The notes beneath the pieces were generated by a model. That model ran no database searches, was not told the DNA's origin, and worked only from the letters and a program-made list of their open reading frames with translations. A DNA stretch of 64,000 nucleotides from Apostichopus japonicus (lineage: Eukaryota; Echinodermata; Holothuroidea; Aspidochirotida; Stichopodidae), in the NCBI RefSeq assembly GCF_037975245.1, contig NC_092571.1:7606501-7670500 (forward strand). The letters run 5' to 3'. Of the stretch, positions 45,759 through 58,900 are shown piece after piece. Numbering within the stretch: the first letter of the stretch is position 1; every line of letters starts with the position of its first letter. The translations under genes and the position numbers were made by a program.

Positions 45759-47179
45759 CTACTTCCGGGTCATATAGTACCCCACAGTCGACCCTATGAT
45801 CAATGCTAGACCAGTTATAGAAATGATGTCTACCATCTGGTGAAATAAAGCGACTTGAGCAAGGAAATTAAGCGGTAAAGATGAACAAGCAATTAATACG
45901 GACACGTTGGCAATAACTTCATGTTCAGCGGCCAGTATAGCGAAGAGATTGGTCGTAAAAGCAAAGCCAGTGAATATTAGCAAATAAATAAAATGCAATA
46001 TGTCAGTCTTTATGGCCCACCCGCTTGTAATAGAGAGACTCACTCCAGAGATGATCATTCCTACGTAGCCAACTATTACAATGTTTAGGTACGAATCACA
46101 GTTTCCTCGGTGAGATAACAGACGAATAGGAATAAGACTCAAAGATACAGACATTAGGGCAGCAAATGCCAACATTACCCCCAAAAAATCATCGCCATTG
46201 ATGTCGCTATCGGTGTTCCCCATTAAAAAGGGTGGTTTCGCTAACAAAATTATTCCAACAAAATTTAAGAAAAAGAAACCCGAAGAAAAGACCGATATTT
46301 TCTCCCTGAGAAGTAGATAAGCCAAGATGGCGGAAGGGATTGGAGTGTTAAGAGCCACGGCAGAAACGTTTCCAATATCAGCATACAGGAAAGCTGTATA
46401 GAGGAATATAGCAGCAAAGTTACTGCCACATCCGAACAATATGCAAAGAAAGGCGTCGTATGGTCCATACGTATTACTCCTCTCCCACGAGACCAACGGC
46501 ATAACAAATAAGAACAGTATATTTCTGAAAAATATGCACTGAAATGGTGTAAAATTAGAATCTAATTCGGCGAGACTCACGAAAATGAATTGCCCACAGC
46601 TGCTTATACCGCAGAAAATCGCAAAGATCAGTCCCTTACGATCAGAGATACGTTGCCATGGTGCCGCTTTTTGACTTATCGGCTTCTTTTCATCTAATCT
46701 TGACGCAGGCGTCATCTGTTCTTCGTCCATTTTATTCAAATCCCTGTGTCGAAGAAAATTAAGAAATGAATCATTTATGGTCACGGCTAAAACGTATAAA
46801 TGCAATACAAATTATAGAATGATTATTATTATTATTTTTGTTTGGCCCTGATCAGACTATGAAATACCGTGTTTTTATTAGGGGTAAATAATTAAGTCTT
46901 CCAGTTGCCAATGGATTTTTAGCAACTGTAAGTCGTCCCTCCATGCAGTGTCGGGAGCCATTGCTGTTACATGTAACAAGACGTAAAGAAACAGCCACTC
47001 TTGGTTTTTCTATTTTTATAAATTTGATGCTTTATGATAGAGCCAAGTTACGATTACTGCCAAGCTGATGTATTTATGAATAATACGTGTAGAGGAAGCA
47101 CAAACCGTAGCAATCCTGTGTTCGCTTCTGGCAAACTCTTTCTCATGTCAGGTTTATCAACTGACTCCTTGGCCGCCAT
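45759..47179 (-). CDS. SLC35G-like multi-pass transporter (EamA / drug-metabolite transporter type)
   Basis: The main exon is 46743-45759. Its coding frame has about ten hydrophobic segments in two EamA-like halves, with the family pattern FTPFQCIFFRNILFLFVMPL (first half), then YADIGNVSAVALNTPIPSAI, LREKISVFSSGFFFLNFVGI and LAKPPFLMG. This organisation is typical of SLC35G/TMEM20 proteins, integral membrane transporters of unknown substrate. An internal Met (46730, MDEEQMTPAS) is a possible start, but a strong acceptor (TTTCTTCGACACAG at 46744) implies an upstream exon. A candidate is 47179-47106 (MAAKESVDKPDM...), whose ATGGCGGC start matches a YY1/Kozak context and joins in phase 2, giving 352 aa. 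The donor GTTTGT is weak, so the N-terminus is tentative. Confidence 0.75.
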
Positions 47180-47289
47180 TTTGATTACCGTTGAAAAATG
47201 TATGCCGTCTAAAATCAAGAAACTGTCCTTCCTTCCTTTGAAAGTTAAGTCAAGTATTGAAAAAATAAAATAAAAAGCGAACTTCAACT

Positions 47290-48700
47290 ACACTTCCTAT
47301 AGCAACAACAACAACAAAAATTTGTATTTAAATTATCCAATTTATAGTTAGCTATCATTGGGCCTACATCAAATTTCCAAAAGAATTGATTTATGTTTAT
47401 ATATTAGTTCGTTTATCAATTGCAATCAAATTAAGTAGAGCATTTAATGCTACGGAGCTCTCAACGTCTCATTGAGATGCCAAGAATATTTTGTCTGAAT
47501 TTATCAATATCATATAATCATCACAATGTCAAATAACTGAAAAACTCGTGATTTTTTGTTTCATTTCCTAATGTACGGTGAGGCATGCAACAGCCTTAGC
47601 ACGGCCCGTCAATCCCCCCCCCCCCCCTTTTCCTTTCTTTTTGTCGTCATATGAGCCTAGGTTGGAGATTTCACGGGAGAGTGGGTGTAGCCAGGTACTA
47701 CTTTCAAACCTTAACCGTAACAATCAAACGTACGGTATACGCTATGCATGTGATAGGTTTGCTAAGCTATACATGTAGAATATACATGTGAGAAACAGTG
47801 CGACGAATACTTCTACCACCAAATGAATTTTTACTTCCCATAACTAAACCCCAACCATGGCCCTTCTCCGCTATCATATGCATCAAATGAAATGTACACT
47901 TCGTTATACAAATATTTTCACAAGGAAGATATTACAAAGTAAGTATTATCCAAACAACATTACCAGACTTACACCGAGTTACACAGTGGGATGATGTCAA
48001 ACGACTATACTCAATTAGAATTGACGTGGATTAGATTAACTAGCATGGATGGCACGTAAACAATACGGTAGCTTTAGAGTAACTAATTATCGATAAGTAT
48101 TTCAGGAAGGTGCTGGTGGAGAATCTTCGCTAAAGTTATATAACCAGTTTAATTTCCAAACAGATTCACTATCAGCTTACTCAAGTTTATGCTTAAAAAT
48201 GTTCATTGTTCCGTAAAGTCAATAAAACCGTTTGCCTTCCAAATTGATTCAGTCATATCCTGAGTAATTGAACCAATCTTTTAGTGGCAATAACAATTGT
48301 TACTTTGAAATTCACTTAGTGCATAGTTAGCCACGAAGGCTATAGTACACTACAATTGTTAAATATTAAATTACATAATTTTGTTAAAGGTCGTCAGTGT
48401 TGACCCCAAATATGGCAGAAATTCAGATAATGCTCAAACATGCTTGATTTTAAGCAAGTACTTAAGCAAGTAATTTTACTGTCACTCTAAAATTAGTTAC
48501 CCATACTGTTTAATTCTGCATATATAAACATTCTAACAAGCCTTTAAGTTCGATTATTGGAGGACCAGAACCTGCAGGAAAGCATTGTTTTTTAAGTTCT
48601 CTATAGCAATTTTAAGACAATAGACTACTAAATACCATGATAAATCAGCTTCCAAGGCTACATTGCATTGTGCCAGTTTAAATCTATACACACATAACAA
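47290..48700. other. Intergenic, no gene recognised
   Basis: AT-rich. A poly-C run lies at 47617-47627. Frames in this stretch lack motifs and splice context. Confidence 0.5.
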
Positions 48701-48702
48701 AT

Positions 48703-49067
48703 TTAAAGGGTGTGAAGACTCACGCAAAAAGAAACGTCTAATGCCGGTAGTCTGACCTAGTTTCGAATGAGGTGTAACAGAAGTGTTAGACACCACCATA
48801 GATCCCAGAAAAAAAAACACAGCTTGCTACCGTCGGTAATTAGACACTAGTGCACAGTCAGTACATACAGCTGCGGTCAATACCCACAGCACAGTGTACA
48901 AACGATACAGTGATGAACATCTCAGGTTCAGCTAAAGACAACAAGGTATCACGTTTCATTACTGTCTGCATTTTGTAGCGACAAGAGAAAAACTTCACTT
49001 CACTTCACACACAAGTTAACTTTTTATAGATGGTGGCACCCGTTTTGGGGCGAGTCTTCAATGCCTT
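48703..49067. repeat. Dispersed repeat, copy 2 (pair of 17585-17961)
   Basis: Same family as copy 1, with small indels (for example AGTGTTAGACACCACCATAG here against a longer spacing there). The 5' end reads TGTGAAGACTCACGCAAAAA and the 3' end GGGGCGAGTCTTCAATGCC, imperfect inverted repeats. Confidence 0.75.
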
Positions 49068-49164
49068 GAAGTATATTACGAACATGAGACTTTAGGATAC
49101 ATTATTCTTTATCCCGTATATATATCCACATGGTCCCTATAATTTATCCCGGAACCTGCGGTTG

Positions 49165-49395
49165 TAGCAAGCTCTGACTTAGGGGTATACCCCCCTAAAT
49201 TAATCTAGCATATTAATGGATATGCTAGGATGTGCCTATGAACTTTGTGCGAGGTTGTACACCCATAGTGGTGGTCTAATTCTTCCCCGGATGAATGCAA
49301 AATTACCCCGACTGAACCATGTCGTCGACTGAGCCCTTCCCCCGACCGACGAAGGGAGGGGCCACTCCTCCCCTTTGTGCACGCCACTGGTGTAA
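49165..49395. mobile_element. Fragment of a hAT-like element (3' end only)
   Basis: The right end GTGCACGCCACTG resembles the CAGTGGCGTGCAC terminus seen in many hAT MITEs. Internal C-rich words (GGGAGGGGCCACTCCTCCCC) fit the style of neighbouring elements. No left terminus or target duplication was found. Confidence 0.35.
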
Positions 49396-50338
49396 GCCAT
49401 TATTTACATCTTAACAGTAACTGCGAATTACTAAGTAAATAACACATTTTGGAGGAGAATGGACTATTCTCTTTTCAAAACCCATAGTTACGATTGGAAA
49501 GGAGGGATTTGAGACTTAATAACATAACTGTAGTTAAGAAGAACTTTTACTCAGCATCCTGATGAAATTTGCATTTAATTAGACTATTTTCTATTTTCGC
49601 GATTAAAACATGTGAAGTTGACATGTTTGGTATACCAACAGTAAAATTGAATCGAATATGTTTGATATCATAGGTGACATTCTTTTAATAGCAGCTTACA
49701 TTGTTTACAACGTGTTTCCAAAGATTAATTTAATTTAATCTATTTATGGATCATATACATTATACATACTGAATGAAACTTGATACTTGATACGTTGGTA
49801 TTGGCTGGAATGAATGACGCCGGTGATCTAAATTCAACTAAATTTCAAGCTGTGTGTCGGATTACCTACGACTGATGCTGTTTACCCAACTGCACCTCCA
49901 TTTTCCCCTATTCCCCAATCCCCAACCTATTGGCCTTAAAAACAAACCCACTGATAATTGATAAACTGGTCCATGCAGATTTTTTACTAGTTTAATCTCT
50001 TCTTTTTTTCAAGTTACACTTCACTGACTACAAAATAAAACTAAACAATGAGGACTGTTCATCTCATAAATCGGTTCTACAGTAGCAATCGATACCAATT
50101 ATCCCGAGAAAGTCCTTGCTTTTTTAGTCGGTTGGTTTTGGATTATTTCAAAAGTCTAAAGCTTTATAACTGATTTAGAACACAGAAATCGATAAAGAAG
50201 GAATAGGAACGCTTGCAGCTGAACCGATACAGGCGATGAAAGCTTCCGCTAACTTCAATTCCCCACGGCTGTTGGAAAGAGCTTGTTTGTGGCTTTAAAA
50301 ATGCACAGACCACGGCTACTAAATCTCATTATAGAATG

Positions 50339-50346
50339 TATATAAA
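50339..50346 (+). promoter_or_regulatory. TATA box (TATATAAA) of the Ly6-like gene
   Basis: Located 70 bp before the start codon at 50416, leaving room for a transcription start near 50370. Confidence 0.5.
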
Positions 50347-50415
50347 GTCTTTTACATTCTGTTTCATCTTTCTGGCTGTTGCTGTCTTTGCTTCGAATAA
50401 CCGAGAGACTTCATA

Positions 50416-53400
50416 ATGGTTCTTCTAGTGCGAGTTTTCACTACTAATGGCATACTGAGAGCTTGTTCGAAAAGAGAGCTACACATCAAATTTGCCAAGG
50501 TTTTTACTGTGTTGTTCGTCTTCGTCAACAGCTATGGTAAGTAGCTTACAGTAGTTATATATAGCTGCATCTATTTTCAGATGCAGCTTCTGCATATAAT
50601 TACTTTAGCTTATTTTCTAACTATAAGTTAAAATGGGTTAATAAATCAATTCGAACATATTTTGAATTTTGAATATTTTTTTGCTGTTAAGATGTGCACT
50701 CTTCAGTTTATCCTCAGTTAGTGTTATCGTCCATACGAAGTCACGTGTAAAGAACCCCTCCTAAACTAACATAACCAGAATGCAAAATGCATTGAGGTTT
50801 CAATGACTTCAATGCACTTCACTTCTGCTTGTTAACCAGAAGTAGCTGTTACAATATAAATGGTCCGAACCACTATTTTGATGTACAATTACACAATGGC
50901 ATGATAAACACAGGTTAGTATACTGTACGTGGCAATACACACCTCCACCAAAAACAATATGAGAAGTATCCACGATTCCCATCGTTAGATATAATGTACA
51001 GGGTTTAGAGTTTGACCTCTGGGTGACCTCAAATGAGATTTGACCTCACAAGCAACAGATTGTTGTATTCATTCAATGTGGCAACTCCATAAACCATGTA
51101 TGAAAAGTATCCATGATTTCTACCATGAGAAATCATGTCTTAGAGGTTTTCAGGCCTCGACAAATATTTTTAAAAGTACTTGCTATTTGGCGACCGTGAA
51201 TAAAATTCTACTTGCCAAATTCCACTCGCCACTAGGCCTATGATATTTGGTCACGTTTCCAAAGTACAGATCTGCAACATCAATACTTTCTGTGAAGAAA
51301 GAAAAGACACTTAGGCAGATTGCATGGTGCTACGTAATTGCACATTGGAAAAGTATGTTTCTGTGCATTATGAAATTAAACATTTTTGCACCAAAAGTAT
51401 GAACAAAATAAAACATGACGCAGAATCATAAATAAGCAGCTAGGCCTACTATAGTTTCTCAAATAATTAAAAATAGGCCTACAATATCTGTTATAAATAC
51501 CTACGAAGATAGCTTGGCTTTTGTAACATTAGGACTCATCTATTTTACTAGGCATATACTATACAGTAACTAGGTGTGCGCGAGTCCTAAGCCTATACAG
51601 TACCTCACTGCTACTTTGAACTGCCTCTCGATTAGAGCGGCTGCGTACATTTTCCCAATTATTCATCTTGTTTTTTAGCTGCAGATTGGTGCGCGAGAAA
51701 ATATCGCTATTACTCCATTACACTGCCTAAATCAAAGCGATATTTTACGCAATGAAAATCTGAGGTTGTAAGAGCATCTATCTTCTAAAAAATCCTAGCA
51801 GCAACAACAGCAAACTTGTCTCAAAACTCCTTAAATTGTTCTATACTTTGCGAATTGTGAGCCAGTAGTAAAATTGCCTTAACAAATAATTAAGGAGATG
51901 TTTTGCCATCTTAATGTATTGGTATTCTGACTGATATTCTTGGTACATCGGTATCGGTTTTATTTCTATATTTCTTGTAAGTTTGGATAAATGACTCTTT
52001 AAGCAAGTGATGTTCATTAATTAAAGTGACTGGAGTATTGAGTCTAATACATAGACCATTAGACCAGTGTCTCAGATGCAAAATAAATGTCAACGGGAAT
52101 ACACGAACTCAGACAGGGGATAGGAGCCGGGGGGCACTGGGGGCAAGTGCCCCCCTCTTTTTTTCCAACTAGCAAATGTGCCCTTCTGGCAAATAAAATG
52201 TGCCCCTTTGATGAAGAACTGTCTTTTGGATATCTTAAGCCTTTGTTAATTGAAATATTTTATTTTAATTATTTATTTTTAGTCTGTACATGAAAATTTA
52301 AAATTCCATCCCAGATCGTTTTGTAGAACGGTTAACAATAAACAATCTCAATAAATAAAAAAAACAATGTTGCAGCGCACCATAAGAGTATTGATAGCAT
52401 ACTAACACATTATATATATTTAAGTGATATGGCCGGTGTGTATCGGTTTATAGCATAACGAGTGGTGGTTGTGGAATGAGCAAGTGCCCCTCTGATGTTG
52501 TGCCCCCACCCCCCCCCCCCCCACGTTTTGGAAGCTTCCTACTCCCCTGAACTCAGTTGACATGTTCACAGTACATTACAAATTTGTCAAGCAGTTTCAA
52601 GTGTGATTTGTCACTAAATGCGACGTAAAATACAGTTTTTTTCGATTGGTCTGGAATTTCATCAATCCAATTATCGAGCGACTAATAGTCTAAGATAGTA
52701 ATTGATCATAAATATATAAGACACCCTGAGGCTCCAAGTTTATTGGAGGAAATAAATATCAGTGGGTATATCGAATCCGCAGCCAGTTTGGACACTTTCC
52801 TAATATTAACACTTCTCTAAACTGTACTCCAATATCATGCTCTCAAAGCACTGGTATTGTCAGTACAAACAGTTCCTATAACCTTGATCTGATAGAAACT
52901 GATATTCATACTGCTCGTATTCACAATACGAGTGCTCTGAAGCGGGACGTAACACAACAGTATAGAAAAAATTGTCCCAACTGTATGAATTTTCAACATT
53001 TAATCAACCAGACAAATTTTAATGCCCGCTATGAACCACATGGACAAGAAAAATATGTATATAAAATCCAATGAGATTGAGTTTTACTCAAATGTTTGAA
53101 ATTGTAAGTAAAACTTGAGATAATTAAATATGTTTCTAACGGGAATTTTTAATCAAATATCACAACGAAAGTCACGTAAAAATGGCTGTTTTAAGTGACA
53201 ACGTTTTGTTGTGTGAGAATCAGGTGTCCTGGGGTAAGGGGGGGGGGGGTTAATGAGGGCTATAGAGAAGGTAACATTGGAGCTATACAGCCGCGGCGAC
53301 CGGAGTCAATTATATAGCGCCAGGGGAAATATCTGATTCTTCTCGCGTTTATCAAACAATTATACGATAAATGAAAACTTCAGAGGAAGGGCGACATAAC

Positions 53401-55906
53401 TGTGCACGAACCCAACCTGACTTTACAGACCCTAGGGAGAATACAAACTTGATTTGGAATACGGTGAGAATTTCACTCCTTGAGTGTTTCCATGGTGATG
53501 ACTCTTTGGAGGAATGAATGCCAGTTTGATAAACGTGTGAGTTTGTGATCAGTTAGCTCGAAAACTGTACAGAGTGCTTTTTTTCTATAATAGTAAGAAG
53601 TAATTACAGGTCTTAGACGACGAGACGCCCGGTGTTGAACTCGCAGATCTGGTATACTAAAAGTGGACGTTTTTATTGGGGTTGGGGGAGGGGGTGGGGG
53701 AGGAGGACTACTTTGATCAAAGAGAACACGTGGTATCTAGTGATAAGATGTGCAAAGTATTTTCCAACCCCTACTAAGTTTATTAATTGACTCCCACTAT
53801 TGACGTTCTAACCACAATAATGTCATTTTGTCAAGGTTCATTGACCCACGAAGGTCAAGCAAGAGTTATTTTCAAGCCGACTCCCATGAAGGGGGCTGCT
53901 TTCCCCCCCCCCCCCCAAGAATTTTAAAATTTTACACATGAAATGTGCATTCTGGAATATTTATGCTAGAAATTAGGTCTACACGAAAAGTTGTGCTAAT
54001 AACTACGTTCAATTTTTGGTGGACCCTCCCCCACACCTACTACCCCCACACCCACCCCTTCTCCCGCGCCTGTATGCAGTTGATGTTTCTTTTTCACAAT
54101 TATTCGTACAGGGCTAGCTGCTGGTAATAGCTGTTACATCTGCTCAACGATTGATGGCTCGAACGACGATTGTGAGGACGAGTTCATGTACAAGGAAAAT
54201 ACATCGGTGAATGTTGACGACTCGTGTGACAAATATTGTATTGTAAGCATGACCATTTCAAAGTCTTACAATTATGCTAGAGTGAAACATATAAAGGCAC
54301 ACACGACACATTTACAACTAAAATTTGTTTAATCTAATAGTCACTTCAGGATAGATTTGTCCTTCGTGATTTTTTCCCGAACTTTTTTTTTTCGCATCGA
54401 ATAACTAAGACCTATATGCCCTTGGCTATTGTACGACATTTTGTAGAAAATAAACCTTTTACAGTGCATTTGGCTTTTAAATTGACATTAAAATTCATAG
54501 TCACGTTGTCTGGTGAGTTCGATTGGTTGTTTTGATCATAGTACAATACCTTCTCCAATGCATAACGTGCTAGTACCGAGCTTGGCGGTAAAATGCACTT
54601 AAATATACACACAGAGAACCCCTATGAAACATTGCGATGTAAACATACTCCAAAATATGTATCGTAGCACAATTAATTGCTCTATTGACTCACACACTGA
54701 ATTCGTCACTTTCCAAGCCTGCTAAAGCATAGATAGAAGTTTTCAACTGCCATAATTAAGAAGGCTGATGAGTTGGCCTTTCGTGGCGCCTGTAATCTTC
54801 AAAAACCATGAAGGTTTAGACGTTGAGCTAGAAGAGCAAGGAGTTTAGCGTATTGAATTCCAACCCTTTCCGTTAGCTCGCTCGGAGTAATATCCACATT
54901 TAACCAAACAATTTATAAAATAAATTCAATCAACTTTAATCTTCCTTATTTTCACACCATCTGTATTTTTTATGTTTGCTCTAAACCATACAAATAAGAA
55001 CAATCAAAACAATAAAGAATTCTTTAGTTAGGTTATGCAATGCATAATATTCTGACAGTGCATGTAAAACACATTTCTCCTGCGTTTGGAAGAGAGAACC
55101 AATAATTTAATGATCGGCATCAACAATTTATAGAAGGACACAATGTTCGTGTCCTGTAACTTGTGAAGGTTTTGCACACCTGGTAGTGGCACATATGCAA
55201 GGGGACGGGCCGGTAGTCTACACGGGGTGGGGGCGTGCCCTTATGTAGCCATACTTAGCTAAGGGCTGCCTATTCCATTGTACTGTAACTACCGGATAGA
55301 TTCGGGTATGAGTTACGCAGTTTGGTTCTCTCAGCTAATTGCCTTTTCAATCATTATATTCCTTTTTCTCCCCCCTTCCCCTCTCCCTTCTCTTCCCCTC
55401 CTCTCCTCCTCTCCGCCTTCTACTGCCCCTCCGTATTGCCATTTCCAAAAATGTAAATAGCGTTAGATGTACCCCTACCCCTCCTCTGCCCTGCCCCTCT
55501 TCTACCCCTACCCCTCTTACTAAATGTATACCAGCCATGACAAAGATAATAAAGGATAACCCTCAAGTCATATAGTATATGCGTAAGTATGAAATTGTAA
55601 TTTCCGTTTTAAATGCGTTTTAAAAATTATTCTTATTTAGTATTCAGGCGAAACAATACATTTTTTTTTCAGAAACATGAAGTCCGTGTATCAACATTGA
55701 TTCCCAGCCACTATCGTCCACATGCAATAAACCGCACTTGTGGGTCTTCGTGCTTTAATATTTGTACTGAAGTCAATGGGATAGAGACATGTATATATTG
55801 TTGTCTGGAAGACTTTTGCAATGGTGCTTATCAGCTTCCGTATAACCTGTTCGACATGTTGGTGTTGTTAATATTTTCGGTAGCAAATGTCATTTCTGTT
55901 GGGTAA
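50416..55906 (+). CDS. Ly6/uPAR-type GPI-anchored protein, 3 exons, 161 aa
   Basis: Exons 50416-50536, 54112-54242 and 55673-55906 (TAA); phases 1 and 0 agree. Residues about 26-42 form a hydrophobic signal peptide (FAKVFTVLFVFVNSYG). The mature part starts GLAAGNSCYICSTIDG and shows the LU-domain cysteine pattern: C-x2-C at the start, SCDKYC in the middle, TCGSSCFNIC, then TCIYCC and the closing CC-x4-CN motif (CCLEDFCN). The last 20 residues (NLFDMLVLLIFSVANVISVG) are a hydrophobic tail typical of a GPI-attachment signal. There is one NxT sequon at ENTS and another at INRT. Exon layout (signal, first half, second half) is as in animal Ly6 genes. It would act outside the cell on the plasma membrane; partner unknown. 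A polyadenylation signal AATAAA lies at 55914-55919. Confidence 0.75.
52114..52549. mobile_element. Non-autonomous hAT-like element (436 bp) in the Ly6-like gene intron
   Basis: Starts CAGGGGATAGGAGCC and ends AGCTTCCTACTCCCCTG, imperfect inverted repeats. Flanks AACTCAGA (52106-52113) and AACTCAGT (52550-52557) are an 8-bp target duplication with one change. Interior has GGGGGGCACTGGGGGCAAGT and AAGTGCCCC words like the element at 18891. Confidence 0.75.
52815..52980. repeat. Dispersed MITE-like repeat, pair of 31218-31383
   Basis: Matches 31218-31383: shared CAAAGCACTGGTATTG, CAGTACAAACAGTT, GATAGAAAC, ATATTCATACTGCTCGTA, AGTGCTCT and ACAGTATAGAAAAA. Ends TCTAAACTGT and ACAGTATAGA form a short inverted repeat. 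A shorter relative is at 57590-57630. Confidence 0.7.
53200..54111. other. Repeat-like G/C-run-rich part of the Ly6-like intron
   Basis: Contains several homopolymer-rich segments (G runs at 53240 and 53680, C run at 53907) and CTCCCGCGCCTGTATG, similar to the GCGCCTG ends of other element fragments. No intact element could be delimited. Confidence 0.35.
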
Positions 55907-55919
55907 ATTGCTAAATAAA

Positions 55920-58900
55920 TCATTATTAGTATACTGTGGGACTTTGTAGCAAAGCATTTATATATTATAGTCTTGTATATTGTTTTGTAATGAAGTAACA
56001 ATTTGGCTGCAATATTTTATGTAATCGCTTCTTAATGGTTTTCAACATTGCCCACTAAACAGGCTAGGAAGTCAATTAATGGTCACCCATGCTCAAAATT
56101 TAATAATCCTTTTACGGTCACTGTAAGAGTAGTTACACACACTGAGACATTTAATTATCTGAGATTCATTTCTAGGACCAGAACCTGCAGGAAAGTAATT
56201 TGAAAACGTCTAAAAAAAATCACCATAGGCTTACTAAAATTTGGGGTCAATACAGAAGACTTTTAGCTTGAGTTAAGTGGTTCACGCGTGGTTTGGTTGC
56301 GATGCCTTACTAAGATTATTTACGTGAACTCATTTCACTTCCTGTAAGAGCCACTCAAAGTTGTATTATATTACTTGTAACCCAAAAATGTTCTCTTTAG
56401 CAGTAATTAAAGTCTTACATGTTATTAAAAATCAGAAGTTTATTTCGAGGCATGTACAAGCATGCACCGTTATATCGCTACTGTGTACATCTGCTATAAT
56501 TTAGCGTTGTAGTAAATACACAGAAAACTCATACAATGGCATATTCGAAGAAATGACTTTGATTGACCCCCAGTTATCGCTAATAACTTGCCAGTTTTTG
56601 CCCCGTACGTTTAGGGAAATATACACGATGTATATATATACAGTCATCTTTCGTTGTTTTGCCCTTATTTCTTTTGTATTGTAACATGACTCCTACAAAT
56701 CTTTTTATATCATAATAAGCTTTAGTTTATAATATTAACAAAGAACAAATTAATTTGTACTATTCGAAGAAAACTGCAGAGGAAAAATAACAACGTCAAA
56801 TTAATAAATAACAAAACAAATAAATGAAATGAAATGACATGAAAAATGAAATGAAATTTTGGGTTTGTCTTTAGTTTTCCTCTGATTTTGTCTCACTCTA
56901 TTTCATCCTCTATTAATTTAATCAAAATTTACAGTTTTGAGATGATTTTGGGAAATTTTGTGATATTGTTCGATATCAAAATTCCATATCACTGTATGGG
57001 TCACAAAAGATTGATTGGACCAAGTTTCTTTCGAAAAGTGTTTTTCCTTTAAAATTTCCAGGTTGCTTTTTAAACCGTTTAATTATGTACTACGAAAAGT
57101 GTCCCCGCTATTCTAAGAAATGATTAGTACTACACACTGTTCTGGGGCAATTGTAAAGTAAGAGTGAAATTGAAGATACCGGTACAAGTGCACGTCACAT
57201 CAAGGGGGGCCATCGGGGACTTAAGTTGCTCCAGGATGGAAAACACTGAATATCCTTGTCTTTAAGTTTGTAAAATGCCTCGCACGTTTGCATATTTGAT
57301 ATTCCCCACTTGTGTCTGCTTTTCGTGCCCCAGAAAATCTCTCAAGCAATCTTACGTCTGTTTATTGTATTTCACAGGCCGACTGTAATATTATGCATTA
57401 CTTTTTAATGTGTATATGGCCGGCTAGTGATGTCAGTTAGTATTTTGTATACGCTGAATATATTTTGTCTCAATTATTGCAACCAGTTGGGAAAACATTT
57501 CCTATATTTTACTTTCATATCCCGATTTGCAATTAAGTATAATCGTAATAACATTATGAGTAGTATGACAACAAGTTAGAAACTGTTCATACTGTCAGTA
57601 TAAGTGCTTTGAAGCATGAGCCCTATATCTCTATAAGGTTGTATATACACTAGACCCTCACACGTGAAAACAATTTTTCTATACCATGTCCATGAATATA
57701 CAATATAAGCCTACTCTATTTGATATTTTATATACATAGATGTTTATACAAAATATATGCTCGACCATACGTAGTGAGTTGCCACTTTATCTGTAGGGAT
57801 TTCTGTGCTATATAGAAACATGGTCATACGTGCAGTAGCTATAATGATCGAACAAATACAGATTGGATTTACTTGAACGTTGTGATATATTGGGTAACAA
57901 CGTCTGGAATTTTTCTGTAGGAAAATATTTTGCAAGCTGAAAAGGTGCTACAGCTGGATGTTCAGTATTTGGCTGGCACCAGACAATCTATTCAATAAAC
58001 TTCGTTTCCCTTGCGATAGAGAAGATAGACTAAATCATTCCCTGAATGAACAGTTATGACGACTTTCGTAATTGAATTTCAAGTGATCATGCCGTCGCGT
58101 CCTGGCGACCGTTGGCCATTTCTGATAACCACTGACGTACACACGCAGGATTTCAGAGGTGGTTGCCAAATTTGTATTCCCCGACTGATTTAGATAAAGG
58201 CATGAACCTTTATGGAAAGGCGTCCTGAGCCCCGGCGGAGAAGTGGTCTAAGGCCTCCCCGACTGAAAACAAGAAATCCTCCCATGAAAGTTGTGCCCGC
58301 GATTGGCGTTGGGATGCAATGCAATCGTTTGTGCATGTGTTGTTGTATTGTGCATGTGTTGTGCATGTGTTGTGCCTACTGTCTGTTATCTTTTCTTCTT
58401 TTTGGACTCTATTTCTTTGGCGGGAAAACGTTTGTGTTTTTGCACTTGTGTGATACTGCCTATGTATTTTCCTTGGGTTGTTCTTGGTCAAAGACATTGT
58501 AAGTTGACAAGATTCATTCAAATGGCGATTTGGTGGCCTTTTATGAGGCTATTTCAATTTTTTTTAATTAAATCTGTTCGTACACCGGAATTATCGTGGA
58601 ATTTGTTTTAAGGCTTCTCATTTATTTCAATGAATACATATAATGCCGCAGCATCTTAAACACCTTCTTAACATTTGCACCATAAAAAAAGAAGAATAAA
58701 TTAACAAATGTAATCGAAAATGTTTTATTTTATCATTACAATCATTACGGCGTGATATGGTGAAGAATAATGCAATATAAATAGAACTATGTTTCTTTTT
58801 CACAGTTATTTCGATATGTTAACAATCATACAGACGGATTTTAACTAACTCACACACACACACATATATATATATATATAAATCATTGTCATCTAACAGT

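Noticed and set aside
58210-58521. 103-residue frame on the minus strand with overlapping plus-strand frames
   Set aside because: No domain, signal or splice context; GTGCATGTGTTGT repeats generate the open frames.
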